Shown here in pieces: positions 1-10,568 of a stretch of 64,000 nucleotides of DNA. The notes beneath the pieces are model-generated. The model saw nothing but the letters and a program-made list of their open reading frames with translations. It searched no databases and was not told where the DNA came from. The stretch covers positions 87,001 through 151,000 of the forward strand of contig JAFEUB010001040.1 of the NCBI GenBank assembly GCA_024529925.1, written 5' to 3'. Made by a program: the position numbers and the translations under genes. This DNA comes from Ophthalmolycus amberensis. Lineage: Eukaryota > Chordata > Actinopteri > Perciformes > Zoarcidae. How positions within the stretch are numbered: the first letter of the stretch is position 1; every line of letters starts with the position of its first letter.

Positions 1-378
1 GGGTACAAGAGCACCATTTTATAGTTCCGGGAAGGTACCATGTGGTAATTACTAGAGGGGTGGTAGGCAAATTGAATCCTCTGTTCGGGCCGGATATGAT
101 CTCCATGGCGATGTCTTACCACCATAGAGATCATATAGATAATTGACCTTAGAATGTTAGGCATCCATTTTAATGTATTTGTTGTGTGTCACAGTCTTTT
201 CTTTTTTGTAGGTTAATCCACATAAAAACAGACTGAACACCACATTTACTCAATACACGACTGATGCACCAACCGCTGTCTATATATTTGCCAATATTCA
301 CATGAATATATACATTCTAGGTAATTTATCTATGAATCAATTGTGTATTTTACAATTGTTGTTTCTTCTTGTTATCTT
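1..378. other. unassigned leading sequence
   Basis: No convincing reading frame, repeat family or terminal repeat was recognised. The stretch ends where similarity to the LINE copy at 31.6 kb begins. Confidence 0.4.
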
Positions 379-1426
379 AAGTGTGTTATCATAATTATGC
401 AGACGACACACAAATCTACATAACTATGTCACCAGGGGACTATAATCCCATACAAGGGCTGGGTAACTGCATTGAACAAATCAACAACTGGATGTGCCAG
501 AATTTTCTTCAATTAAACAAAGATAAAACAGAAGTAATTGTTTTTGGTACCAAGGACGAACAATTGAAAATCACCGCTCAGCTTCAGTCACTGATGTTAA
601 AACCCACAAACCAAGCCAGAAATCTAGGTGTAGTTATGGATTCAGACCTCAACCTGAACAGCCATATCAAGACAATTACAAAATCAGCCTACTATCACCT
701 GAAGAATATATCAAGGATTAGAGGACTTATGTCTCAACAGGATTTGGAAAAACTTGTCCACGCATTAACTTCAGCAGACTGGACGACTGTAACGGTGTGT
801 TTACAGGTCTCTGTAAAAAATCCGTCAGAAAGCTGCAGCTGATTCAGAACGCTGCAGCTCGAGTCCTCACTAAGACCAGGAGGGTGGACCACATCACTCC
901 AGTTCTGAGGTCTTTGCACTGGCTTCCTGTCCAAGAAAGAATTGACTTTAAAATCCTGCTGTTGGTTTACAAAGCACTGAATGGTTTTGGGCCAAAATAC
1001 ATCTCTGATCTGCTGCTACCTTATGAACCATCCCGACCCCTCAGGTCGTCTGGGACCGGTCTACTTTCTGTTCCCAGAGTCAGAACTAAACATGGAGAAG
1101 CAGCGTTCAGTTTTTCTGCTCCACATATCTGGAACAAAGTCCCAGAAAGCTGCAGGTCTGCTGAGACCCTCAGCTCATTTAAATCAAGATTGAAGACCTT
1201 TCTGTTTGCTGCTGCCTTTAATTAAACCACATTCAATTAATATATTAATCAATTTCCTGCATTTCACTACTGAATTTTATTTCTTACACTGTTTCTTTAA
1301 TTGTTTTTAAATCTCCTTTTCTTTTGCCTTTTGTTTTGATGCTTTTAATGGTTTTATGTGAAGCACTTTGAATTACCTTGTTGTTGAAATGTGCTGTACA
1401 AATAAACTTGCCTTGCCTTGCCTTGT
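379..1426 (+). mobile_element. 5'-truncated L2-type LINE (copy A)
   Basis: Non-LTR retrotransposon fragment carrying the second half of a reverse transcriptase (RT) and the C-terminal conserved region. The frame opens with the catalytic YADD box (HNYADDTQIYIT), continues through NLGVVMDSDLNLNSHIK and, after a frame change near 775, runs as RKLQLIQNAAARVLTKTRR, HITPVLRSLHWLPV and IWNKVPESCR to a stop at 1223-1225. The 3' end has an AATAAA-like motif and a CTTGC repeat tail. It is nearly identical to 32.0-33.0 kb except for a few substitutions and small indels. The endonuclease and first RT half are absent, as expected for 5' truncation. Target duplication is unclear: CTTGTTA occurs near both edges but not flush with the left one. 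Clade assignment rests on the C-terminal motif pattern. Confidence 0.88.
381..1225 (+). pseudogene. frameshifted RT C-terminal half, LINE copy A
   Basis: Two overlapping frames, 381-842 and 797-1225, are one broken coding region. The first holds YADD and the thumb region; the second holds the 'LQLIQNAAARVL...HWLPV' domain of CR1/L2-type elements. A single-base change near 774-778 (ACTTCAGCAGACTGG) moves the frame: one base further on, RLDDCNGVFTGLCKKS is readable. The same lesion is in copy B. Confidence 0.85.
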
Positions 1427-1465
1427 TAGGAAAAGCGCAATACATATAAATTATGTATAAATAGT

Positions 1466-1494
1466 GGTTTGCACGGTGGCCTCACAGCAAAAGG
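1466..1494 (+). repeat. SINE-like repeat, first fragment
   Basis: Contains GCACGGTGGCCTCACAGCAA, which I recognise as the left part of a very common fish interspersed repeat. It is cut at AAAGG by the solo LTR. The sequence resumes at 3828 and again at 7780. Confidence 0.7.
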
Positions 1495-1843
1495 TGTCAA
1501 GGGAGTTCTGGACAGGACCCAATAGCAAGACCACGAGACAGAATTTGAGGAAAAGGAAACACTTTATTTGATGCGGGAGAGAATGCAGTGGTGTATCGAC
1601 GGGGTGGTTCTCAGTGGACCGATACCGGAAGGCAGGCAGGATTACTGTGTGGATCCATTGGTCCGACACAGGGTTGCAGGCAGATCGACGGTGTGATGTC
1701 CCGTGGATCGACACCGGAGAGCAGGCAGATTAACTGGCACTCGGGTTGAAGCTGGTTCATGATTGAAGCCGGTGGTAGATGGTACGGACTGACAACCCAA
1801 GACTGCAGGGTTGATATAGTGCCAGGAGGATGATTAGTGGGAT
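1495..1843 (-). mobile_element. solo LTR, 3' part (minus)
   Basis: Read on the minus strand this ends CTCCCTTGACA and carries AATAAAGTGTTTCC, a polyadenylation signal placed as in an R/U5 region. With the partner at 3612-3827 it forms about 565 bp bounded by TG...CA and flanked by a perfect 5-bp duplication, AAAGG (1490-1494 and 3828-3832). A related copy lies on the plus strand at 46.93-47.25 kb. TG/CA ends plus a 5-bp duplication fit a gypsy-like or retroviral LTR; the superfamily is not resolved. Confidence 0.7.
1836..1843. repeat. 8-bp target duplication AGTGGGAT, left
   Basis: AGTGGGAT recurs at 3604-3611. The related LTR copy at 46.93 kb keeps only the uninterrupted version of this site (TGATCCCACTAATCATC on its strand). 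This indicates an insertion of 1844-3603 into the LTR with an 8-bp duplication, the hAT length. Confidence 0.72.
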
Positions 1844-2860
1844 TAGTGCTGGGCGGTATGACCAAAAATGTGTATCACGGTATTTTTAAAGATTCTGGCG
1901 GTTTCACGGTATATCACGGTATTTTTTTTCCTTGACTGTTTTTTGATATAGGTTTATAGTGGCTTACTCTACTGTCAGAAGTACATAGAATATAAAAACA
2001 TGTTAATGTCATCATGTATAAAGGCTGTGCTTACTATAGGGTGTGCTCGTTTGTTCGTATAATGTTGGGATAGCAGTTTGGCTGAAGTATTGTCGTAAGA
2101 CGTACCTTGAATCCAGTGTTTTAATAGCTCTGAGCCCGTCTTTCTCGACTGTCTGTAGCGGGACCAGGTCCTTGCATAGCTGGATCATTATTGCGTTCGT
2201 AATGTCGCTCCACCGCTTGCTTTTCTTGTCATATGCTGCCTCGAGCTAATGCCTCTTCAAGCGATGTGTGACCCTTCGGCTTCACTCGCGTTAACGTTAC
2301 TGGTTGACAGCCTCGTATCCGACGGCCGTCATCACACTCTTGGTATTCTAACACATGTTTTCTGCTGAGGTGATGGAGTAATTTGCTCGTGTTACCACCA
2401 GCGGCAACAACAGTGGCTCAAGAAACTTTGGAATATGTAGTCCTTTCGGTCGGATTTTTTAAAACCCAAACACTTCCAAACAGCAGAGCCAGCTCCTCTC
2501 TTGGGCACAGACTCTATCGGTGCATCTCCGGTTCTCTTTGTTCATCCTGCATCGCTCTGTTTTGTTCTTTAATGTAACGTTACTGTAGCGGCGGAGCCTC
2601 TCCCAGCTGTTAACAGACTGTTGTGCTAGTGTAACAGAGTTAATGATTCCACTTGCATCACTGGCCATTGGTTGTTAGATCCTCTTTGGGCTTGTTTTAT
2701 TACTTATTCTGAAAGAGTTGAGATCATTATTTTCGCTATACGATCTCATTCGATGATGCATTCCATGAAGTCTACTGCCAGCAGCACATTAAAGACATAT
2801 AATCTGATTGATTGGGGTGATGAGGCATTAAAATTAGCCGATACATTTTCCCAACACTTA
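1844..2860 (-). mobile_element. hAT-like transposon end with ZBED remnant
   Basis: Begins TAGTGCTGGGCGGTATGACC, followed by repeated TATCACGGTATTTT motifs, a terminus seen in many fish hAT elements, flush against the AGTGGGAT duplication. On the minus strand about 2340-2420 reads as part of a BED zinc finger, GGNTSKLLHHLSRKHVLEY (the H...H half). No complete transposase is present. The matching right terminus is not found at the other duplication; Harbinger-type sequence is there instead. Confidence 0.55.
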
Positions 2861-2861
2861 C

Positions 2862-3031
2862 ACATTTAACTTGTCTGTGATATTTTGCCGTGCTTCCTGT
2901 CTCGCCCTCGCAGCGGTGGCGGTGTTCGATTTTGCCGTGATTACGGTCTTGAAATCCTCATATGCGTTCATGATCATCTCCTGCTCGTCAGCGGAGGAGA
3001 AAGAGGCTCTTTCTTTGACTTTATTTGACAT
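2862..3031 (-). pseudogene. first exon of Myb/SANT-like Harbinger protein
   Basis: The minus strand from ATG at 3031 reads MSNKVKERASFSSADEQEM and continues through an Ala/Arg-rich stretch to TDKLN, then hits a clean donor, GTAAGTG, at 2861. This resembles the N-terminus of the Myb/SANT-like DNA-binding proteins that accompany PIF/Harbinger transposases. No downstream exon was recognised, so it is probably a remnant. Confidence 0.5.
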
Positions 3032-3249
3032 TGTACTGTTAGAACATCATGGTTTCGGTGATCGACGCTTCCCCCTTTTGACGTAGGACGGGCACGCGCA
3101 ATCATCCTGATCCTGATCGTCTGGTTCAAATTAACGAGACAGTTTGAGAGCGGATTAGCATTGGAGAAACCGACATAGCCTGACATCAATCATCTCGTTA
3201 ATGTAGGCTGGCTAATAGGACATTTGATCGACTTTGCTGAACCACTTAC

Positions 3250-3603
3250 GTGGCACGGGGCCCTGGTAGTCAATCGGTAATCAATGTTGTTGTTTGTGAG
3301 CTTCCGAGTAAGGGTCACGTGATAGGCATGTGACGAATCAGGGAAGGAACGTCATGACTGCTAAGAACCAATCAAGTAGCAAACGCGGGTGTGGGCGTCA
3401 TCATTTCTGAATGTATCCGTTTTCGACCGTCCACACGAAAACGCAACCCCGGAGTTTTCAAACTCCTCCGTCCTCTGGAGCGTTTTCAAACTCCTGCGTT
3501 TACGCTGCTCTAAAACTCCGGCGTAGTGTGGACGCTCAGTATAAACGGAGCAAAACATATCCGTTTTCAAACAAAAACGGAGTAATGTGGACATGGCATA
3601 ATA
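3250..3603 (-). mobile_element. Harbinger-family terminus (TGCCATGTCCACA)
   Basis: On the minus strand this starts TGCCATGTCCACATTACTCC and aligns for over 200 bp with the left end of the element at 48439 (shared CCACACTACGCCGGAGTTTT and CACGTGACCC). It therefore belongs to the same family, whose complete copy has TTA target duplications. It lies upstream of the Myb-like exon at 2862-3031, as a promoter end would. Confidence 0.7.
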
Positions 3604-3611
3604 AGTGGGAT

Positions 3612-3827
3612 GCCATGTCCAGTGTGTCAGCCTGCAGGAGGTTATTGGCTGGAGTGTCGGCAGCTGTGCACTAATTAGGGGTGTGGCCATGGGAGGCGTC
3701 TGGAGGCAGAGGAAACTCACAGAGCACATGGCACACAATAACAAACAGGGGAATGACAGGACACATGAGGAGAGGAGATCAGGGGAAACAGAGGTAACAC
3801 ACAACGGGTCAGACAGGGATCCTGACA
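3612..3827 (-). mobile_element. solo LTR, 5' part (minus)
   Basis: Minus-strand start TGTCAGGATCCCTG; continues through CACCCCTAATTAGTGCACAG. It completes the LTR whose other part is 1495-1843. The outer edge abuts AAAGG at 3828-3832. Confidence 0.68.
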
Positions 3828-3897
3828 AAAGGGGCCAGGGTTCGATCCCGGGCTGGCCGGCCCCTCTGTGTGGAGTTTGCATGTTCTCCCTGTGTTA
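3828..3897 (+). repeat. SINE-like repeat, middle fragment
   Basis: Continues the repeat cut at 1494: GGCCAGGGTTCGATCCCGGG followed by TGGAGTTTGCATGTTCTCCC. GGTTCGATCCC fits the Pol III B-box consensus. It is interrupted at TTA (3895-3897) by the 3.9-kb Harbinger element. Confidence 0.75.
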
Positions 3898-4141
3898 GCG
3901 GGCCTTTCTCAATATGCGTACTTCTCTGTACTTGCGCACTCGTGGACTTTTGAAACGTCATCAGGCTCAGCCCAAGTACTGTTCCAATTCAAAGTTCACA
4001 TCAAGCCAAGCACGCACCAAATGCCAGGATGTGGATGTGGCTCGCTCCGCCCATTTTACCAGGTATGCATCGGTGGTGACTTGTCTGTACTTGGGACAGC
4101 CAAATATCCCAGAATGCATTTCACTCCAGCAAGCGGAAACA

Positions 4142-5600
4142 ATGGCGGAGGAGAAATCCCACAACTGTAAGTTGAAACTTCTAAATAATACTGTTAAGTC
4201 ACGGAAAGTAATTTTAGAATGTTTTTAGGCGAGAAGTTAGTTGTTGTAGCATCAAATCTGTAGTCGGTTTGTCAAGATTCAGCCGATTAAAAAATTAGCT
4301 CCGACGATTTCGGCAATGTGAGGTGTTGCTAGCGGGACGGACCGGTAATAAACCAGCTCAGCGCTCATGTTACCCGCCTGGAGCAGCCTGAACTCGGCAA
4401 GTCTTTTTGAAATTTGCCGCTGGTATTGACGTCTCCGTTGTACGGTTAAACATAAGCTATAATTGGGTTTGGTTGAATCTAACTAATAGTATTTTGGTCT
4501 CAATAGTCTATTGTTTGTTTACAGGTAACGATAAATCAGTTTTATAATTAAAATGTAATATTACGCTGTCTTAACTTTTGACCGACTTGTTTGCTCGTCT
4601 TTATTCATATTATACAGACTGGTTATGCTGTCTATCATTGTCCATTATAACTAACATTTGAGCAATATTTTAATTAAGGGACAACTGAGGAAACCCGGGC
4701 CCTAATTGACTGGAGGACGGCCAACGAGAACCTTTTTACAGGCCGGCGCTACTCCTGTAAAACTGGATGGGAGTGAGTATTGATTTTAAGTGCTTTTCTC
4801 ATTGCCTGTAGGCCTATGTCTAGGGAAGGGTTGTAGAATTGTGCAGTGTCAATCTGAAATATTTAATATCTTATTGAAGTGGGTTAGGGTTGGACCCGTG
4901 TCACTGTTGTTTTATGTTTTGCCCAGGGACTTTGTTACCACAGCAGGCCTGGGGGTAACCGTAAAACAGGCCAGTAAGAAGTGGAACAACCTGAAGAACA
5001 AGTACAAGGTAATCTCTGCTTTGTATTATATTTAAATATAATATGATTCCCCGAAAAGAGTAATTTGCCAGGCCAATTGTGAAACCTAACACAGACAACA
5101 GGGATGCAGTGGGTGTTCTTTGGGACTGTGAATACATTCAAACAGTCAGCTTCACAGTGTAGTAAGTAATACCCTACTTTCAGGAGCTTAGGGACCCTCC
5201 AACGGGCAGAGGGGTGGAGGCCGGTAGTGTGACTGCTGCCACCTGGCAGTGGTACTCGGTCATGGATGCTGCACTCCAGGGGCAGCACTCAATCAGTCCG
5301 CCCCTGGTAGTTGCTGCTAACGTGACTGCCACTACAGGTGGCAGTGTCAGTGCACCGGCCTCTGCCCCTTCTGAGGAAGATGCAAGGGGTGCCAACCAGC
5401 CCACCAGGAAGAGGACCAGGGACAGTGAGGGTCTCCTGGACTACCTTAAAGAGCAGGCAGAGAGGGACGAGCAGAGAGAAAGAGAGGCAGTGGCGAGAGA
5501 GGAAGAGAGGCAGAGGGCTGCCACAGAACGAGCAGAGAGATACCTGTCTCTGTTCGAGAAGCTTGTAAATAAATGTTGTTTGGAATTCAACACAGGATAA
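4142..5600 (+). CDS. Harbinger Myb/SANT-like DNA-binding protein
   Basis: Four exons read in one frame: 4142-4166, 4679-4772, 4927-5008 and 5184-5600, with GT/AG at every border (GTAAGT, GTGAGT, GTAATC donors). The product is 205 residues. It starts MAEEKSHNWTTEETRALIDW, a trihelix/SANT-like domain with conserved Trp spacing. Exon 3 gives KQASKKWNNLKNKYK, exon 4 a linker, then a charged Glu/Arg coiled-coil tail of about residues 155-195. In Harbinger elements this partner binds terminal DNA and helps bring the transposase to the nucleus. There is no stop or frameshift, so it looks intact, unlike its transposase partner. The start is the ATG that yields the conserved first exon. Confidence 0.85.
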
Positions 5601-5796
5601 TCATTTTTATAAAGCAATTGTGTATATTTACACAAACAATTACAAAGTCCTATTTTTTACAGCTAGTTATTTACAGTCATGTAGTACATTCAAATTAGAC
5701 AGAACAGAAAAAGAACATTGCAAAAAACATATATACAACAACTTAATTCAATATTTTCTCCCAGTGGACATAACTTCCACTGGGGAGGTTTACTGT

Positions 5797-7475
5797 CTAC
5801 ATGTAGTCATGTTGACCCAGACATGCAGGCAGTCCTTCGGGAGCCGAAATCTGGGCATCTATTCTTCCTCGGATCCCGTTCCCAGACAGGTTCCTGTCAG
5901 CAGTGTCGTCCTCGTTGACTTCTGGGCCTGGGCCTTCCTCCTCCTCCACCTCCTCCAGGATGTCACCTGCTGCCACACAGATGTTGTGGAGGACACAGCA
6001 GGCACCGATCACCTTCGGGGCAAACAGAGGTTTGACCTCCAGGGCCCTCAAAAAGATGGACCGCCAGCATGTCTTCAAAACCCCAAAGGTACGCTCAATA
6101 ATGTTCCTGGCTCTTGCATGCAGCCTGTTGTAGCGGGCTTCCACTTGGCCTGTGAATTAACGTTGACATAGAAAATGTAAGGTGTATTTCAAAGTCAACA
6201 AAGTAACAATTTGGTGTGTGTGTGTGTTCGTTCGTTCTTACTTGCTACAGGCTGGCGGTATGGTGTCATGATCGCAACTGGACGCTGCAGACACGGGAAC
6301 AAGAGAAAGTACCCAGCTGGTGGATACAGGGCCTGCTTGTAAGCCCGGAGCATAAGCGCATCATGAACAGATCCTGGATTGCCGATGTACACATCCAGAA
6401 ATGCACCCTTGGCGTCACAGATGCCCTGCAGTAGCACTGAGGGGAAATGTTTTCTGTTCAGGTATGCTCTCTTGTGTGGCTCTGCAGGAGGAAGAATCCT
6501 GACGTGACACCCATCGATGGCACCGGCAGCACAGCGGAATGCCTCATGGCCAGCAAGGCCAACAAAGCCGGCCCCCACTTCCTCCATCTCCTCCATCTCC
6601 AGGTTTCTATTTATTTTATCGCTCGACAGGCGGTGTAAAAACACACACCTATCTTACCAGAGTCCAGAAGTTACTGTAGCCTCCATGATCTCTGTATCAT
6701 ACACATGAAATGTCCTGTTGAAGTCTGTCCTGGTTAATGGCTAATGATGTACGAGACACAGATGAGGTTCAGGTACTTCTTAAATTGAATGTATAGTGAT
6801 GTTTGTGTATCTAACTACGAGGACGATCACACTGATGATCAACCTCTTGATGTTTGTGGACCAAGAAGACAAACAGTAGGTGTGTATGTGGAATATAGGC
6901 TAATTCGTTTAATATTTAAATAGTTATATTGTTACTGTATCAAACCACCGCTGTACCTGCCAGCTTATTAGGCCTAGATAGATTATATATTAATATTACA
7001 ACAGCCATGCAATACATGTTTACATCAGCAATATTATAATGTAAAAGTATTTTCTATGTAATCTGTTTATGAGGTGTTTCCTTCATCCAATATGAAAGAG
7101 GATAGACTAAATCAACAGCAGCAGAAACTACAGCTAACATTAAACTAAACGAACTCCCCTAAACATTAAATCGAAACTTTATACAATATTAAACTACATT
7201 CGTTTTTCTTTGGGTGTACGAAGTAAACTCATGTCTACCTAAAAGTGGGAGGACAGGTTACGAAGGAGAACAATGGGTAGACTAGTTTAAAAAAAGCGTA
7301 ATGTTAAGACAGACTTACAAAGCAAGAGAGACATGCTAATGAGACACGTCTCCTCTCCATCCTCCGCCGCATCTTGGTTCGTCTTTCCCGGATTCGCCTC
7401 CCGAGTTCGGCCGCCTCCTCTTCGGCTTCTTGATAAAGATGACCGCAACCGCAATCTTCCCGGCCCGATCCATTA
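5797..7475 (-). pseudogene. Harbinger DDE transposase, broken
   Basis: Three minus-strand exons: about 7475-7319 (LYQEAEEEAAELGRRIRERR), 6740-6242 and 6149-5797; donors GTAAGT (7318) and GTAAGA (6241). The first catalytic Asp is in GAIDGCHVRI; further on FLDVYIGNPGSVHDA is conserved and the catalytic Glu is in IIERTFGVLK. The usual second catalytic block, GDGGYPC-like in this family, is reduced to GYFLLFPCLQ, apparently an in-frame loss of about four residues including the Asp. TAA at 6654-6656 also interrupts the middle exon, and no ATG lies in frame at the 5' end (an ATG at 7473 is in another frame). It would have catalysed cut-and-paste DNA cleavage. Confidence 0.82.
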
Positions 7476-7779
7476 TAATATATGATATATATATAATATA
7501 ATGTATAATATATAATAATAACTGTTATATGAAATATCTACTTTTTTGCGCTCTTCTTCTTTAATCCACGTATATGTTACAACCAACCTACAACCCACAA
7601 CCCTCTTCCCGCCACCGGCTCTTTAAATATGTGTGCGTAAAGAAAGACCGGCCAACGTGGTGACGTCACCAAGTAAGCTGCCGTTCCAATTCTCCTTACT
7701 TTTGGAGTATGGACTTGGAGTACAGACTCCAAAAGTTCACAAGTCCGTACTTGTGAACTTGGGTATTGAGAAAGGCCCA

Positions 7780-7826
7780 TTGTGTGTGGATTCTCCGGCT
7801 TCTTCCCACAGTTCAAAGACGTGTCA
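7780..7826 (+). repeat. SINE-like repeat, last fragment
   Basis: GTGTGGATTCTCCGGCTTC followed by CCCACAGTTCAAAGACGTG continues the fish repeat broken at 3897. Similarity stops around 7826. Confidence 0.65.
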
Positions 7827-8529
7827 GCCCTGTGGTAGCTTTAATAAACACTTTTAACAGTTTCCCCTACTTTTGCCTGAAAGAAAGAAACACAATATTT
7901 GATTTACCTCATTTATGTGCACTTGTTTTATTTCAGCTCATTGTCAGGAGTCTTTACTGTCACGCTAGTTTCTCTCCTTTCCTCCTCTGTTTCACTGAGG
8001 GAGCTTTGTGCACAAGCGATCAGCAGTCCTCTAACTTGTGACTGGAAGAGAGGCTTCCAGTATTATCTGGTCTGTCGCAACAAAGTTAGGCCAAACAACC
8101 TTACATGTAGGCTAACCATGGTGTTCTGTCGGGAGATGCAGTGAGTAAATGGAGAAGTGCCTGCGATTAAGGCATCTAGCGGTGAAGCTGCAGAATGCAA
8201 CCAACTGAAAACCCCTCCGCTCACCCCTCCCTTTCCAAGTTTGTCGGATAACTACAATGGCCTTCAGGTAGCGATGGCTATCTTATATACAAGCATCTAT
8301 TCCTAGCTGTTCTTTTTCGTGACTAAATCATTTTGATAATGTTTTTTTATATACATAATCATTTATAATAATAACATATAATATTTCAACATGTAATAAC
8401 AAATAACATGTATAATTCTAAAAGCAAATACATTCAGAACAGGATTATATGAATTTATATTTTAAATATAAGTAAATATTGTTTCTAGAGCAGGAACAGC
8501 AAAGTTTACAACCGCGAAGTCACGATAAA
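7827..8529. other. no recognised feature
   Basis: Mixed composition, becoming AT-rich after 8330. Short frames here show no family resemblance. Confidence 0.4.
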
Positions 8530-8830
8530 AAGTCTCAGAAGCTAAGCAAAGTCACGTCTCGTTAGTACTTGGATAGGAGACTGCCTGGGAATACCAGATA
8601 CTGGCGGCTGATCGGTGGTTTGATTCCCGGCTCTTCCAGTCCGCTTGTTGAAGTGTTGTTGGGCAAGACACTTCACCCCAAATTGCTCCCGAAGGTGGTG
8701 CTTGAATTAGTTTAGGGGCCTGATGGGCAGGTGGCACCTTCCACAGTAGCCTCTGCTGTCAGTTAATGAATTTGTGTAAATGGGTGAACGATATGTTGTG
8801 TACAGCGGAAGATTAGAAAGGAGCAAATCA
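8530..8830 (+). mobile_element. 5S-rRNA-derived SINE
   Basis: About 8533-8602 matches the 3' two thirds of vertebrate 5S rRNA: GAAGCTAAGCA, GTTAGTACTTGGATAGGAGA and GCCTGGGAATACCAG, which include the internal Pol III promoter elements. It then passes into a fish SINE body, GATCGGTGGTTTGATTCCC and TTGGGCAAGACACTTCACCC, ending near GTAAATGGGTGAACGA. The 5S-head plus SINE-body architecture is that of SINE3-type retroposons. The first ~45 bases of 5S are missing or diverged, so this is not a functional 5S gene. Confidence 0.85.
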
Positions 8831-9309
8831 AATGCAAGTCGACTTACCATTAATATCTCATTCGAAACAAATCTAAAATGTCAATAAAACAAATAACATT
8901 CCTGTGTGAAGTTCATAAAGAATGAAGAACACAAACATCAGTCTCACTTCCTCTCCTCTGTCCTCGTCCCTCTGCTGATTCATTGCCTGCAGGTAGTGCT
9001 GGTAGAGGGAGGAGGGCTGCTTTGTCTCAGCCAGCAGACAACAAACTAAACTAGAAAATGCATTTCCTGCTGAAAATGCGTTGGAATGCTGAAATTTGAA
9101 ATTAATTGCAAAAACATTGCTGAAAATAGATATCCAATTTTTTAATTGCAAAAAGCTTAATAATTCAAAAAGTTTAAAGATTCCAACTATGAAAAGTCAT
9201 ATCACCCCTCTCCTGAAAGAGCTGAACATTTTGATATTCTAACGGTTTCTGTGGTTTAAAAAATTTCATCAGTGGTGATATTTGTAGTAGTAGAAGTTGT
9301 AGTAGAAGT
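8831..9309. other. AT-rich repeat-associated sequence
   Basis: No gene recognised. 9171-9260 contains a segment (CACCCCTCTCCTGAAAGAG, GAACATTTTGATATTCTAAC) that recurs at 10.87-10.94 and 21.12-21.18 kb. Confidence 0.45.
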
Positions 9310-10101
9310 ATTATTAGTAGAAGTATTAGTCGCATTAGAATAAGTACTAGTAGTAGCAGTAGTGATATTTGTAGTTGTAGTAGATAGTATTATTAGTAGT
9401 AGAAGTATTAGTAATTAGAAGAAGTAGTGGAAGACGTAGTATCAGTAGTCATAGTAATAGCTGTAGTATTGGTCGTAGTATATATATAACAGTAGTAGTA
9501 GTAGTAGTAGTAGTAATAGTAATGGCAGTAGAAGAAGTAGCAGTAGTAGTACTAGTAGCAGTCGTACTAATAGCTGTAGTAGTATTACTACTTTTAGTAG
9601 CATGAATAGCAGTAGTAGTAGCAGTTGTCGTATAAGTAATAGTAGTAGTGGTAGTAATAATATTGATGGTAGCAGTAATAGTAGCAACAGCAAAAGTTAT
9701 AGTAGTAGTAGTAATACTATATTAGCAGCAGCAGTAGTAGTTGTCGCAGTATTAGTAAGAGCATTCATTCTTTTAACAAAAAAGCCTAATTTTGAGCTTG
9801 TTTAAATACAGTTAATCCATGGGGCTTTCATTTTGAAAGGGTGGGGGAGGGAGGGGGAGAGGAGACATAATCATAATGTTTGACACACATAAACAGAGGT
9901 TATTAAATGGCAGGCTTCATCACAAGCAGTTCAGTTAGAATTCACTCTCTGGGGCTTTTATTTTGAAATGGGGTGTGGGGGAGAAGGGGAGAGGAGACAG
10001 AATCATAATGTTCGATAAACACAAACCGGTTATTAAATGACAGGCTCATCACAAGCATTTCAGTTAGGATTCATTCTGTGGGGCTTTTATTTTAAAATGG
10101 C

Positions 10102-10132
<31 letters not shown>

Positions 10133-10568
10133 TGGAGGAGGGGGGAAAGACCTCTAAAGATTCCTAAGACCTGAATGACTGTATGAGAGAGAGACAGAGA
10201 GATAGAGGGAGAGGAGTGTATGTGCGCGTGTGTCTGTGAGTCTGTGTGTTTATCAACATCACTAATTGGCTCAATCGCAAACACCTGTGTGCCTGAAGCC
10301 ATTTCATGGAGATAAAACAGGGAAACACCTCTCAAACAAATCATCAAAACTCCCATAACCGTACCTCCTATTGCTCCGATATTAATAATTGAGAGGAAGG
10401 GTGACTTGAGAAACAGATCCTGTAAAAATTGTGTCTAGTGTAAAAAATGTGGCTTAACTGGCGATCTAGAAATGGGGTACCGTGTTCTGTGGAAGATGTT
10501 TTTGAAGCACAATTTAACATTGGTCTCTATGGAGCAGAAAGTTGGTTTTCCTCTCAATTAACGGCTTC
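9310..10568. repeat. AGT-repeat segment, copy 1 of a duplication
   Basis: About 450 bp of degenerate AGT/AGC trinucleotides (9310-9765) is followed by GTGTGTG and poly-G runs (10106-10132), then by non-repetitive sequence ending CTCAATTAACGGCTTC. All of these blocks recur in the same order at 19.38-20.97 kb. Leucine-rich or serine-rich frames inside are artefacts of the trinucleotide repeat. Confidence 0.85.

Larger units (their letters stand above)
3898..7779. mobile_element. PIF/Harbinger DNA transposon, full length
   Basis: Both ends carry the inverted repeat GGGCCTTTCTCAATA (3900-3914 and, inverted, 7764-7778), with further partial similarity inside. Flanking triplets are TTA (3895-3897) and TTG (7780-7782), close to the 3-bp TWA-type duplication of the superfamily. 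The host SINE-like repeat reads through when the element is removed (CTGTGTT before, GTGTGGATTCTCC after). It holds two convergent genes, a Myb-like protein on plus and a DDE transposase on minus, the usual Harbinger pair. Confidence 0.92.

Noticed and set aside
3836..3860. A tRNA gene (B-box GGTTCGATCCC)
   Set aside because: No cloverleaf or A-box could be formed; it is a SINE-like repeat.
6181..6708. Plus-strand ORFs opposite the transposase
   Set aside because: Shadows of the minus-strand transposase exon, which carries the recognised catalytic-domain motifs.
8533..8602. A 5S rRNA gene
   Set aside because: Only part of 5S is present, with substitutions, and it passes directly into a SINE body.
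9442..9805. Leucine-rich and serine/asparagine-rich ORFs
   Set aside because: They are translations of the AGT/AGC trinucleotide repeat; the same occurs at 19575-19917.
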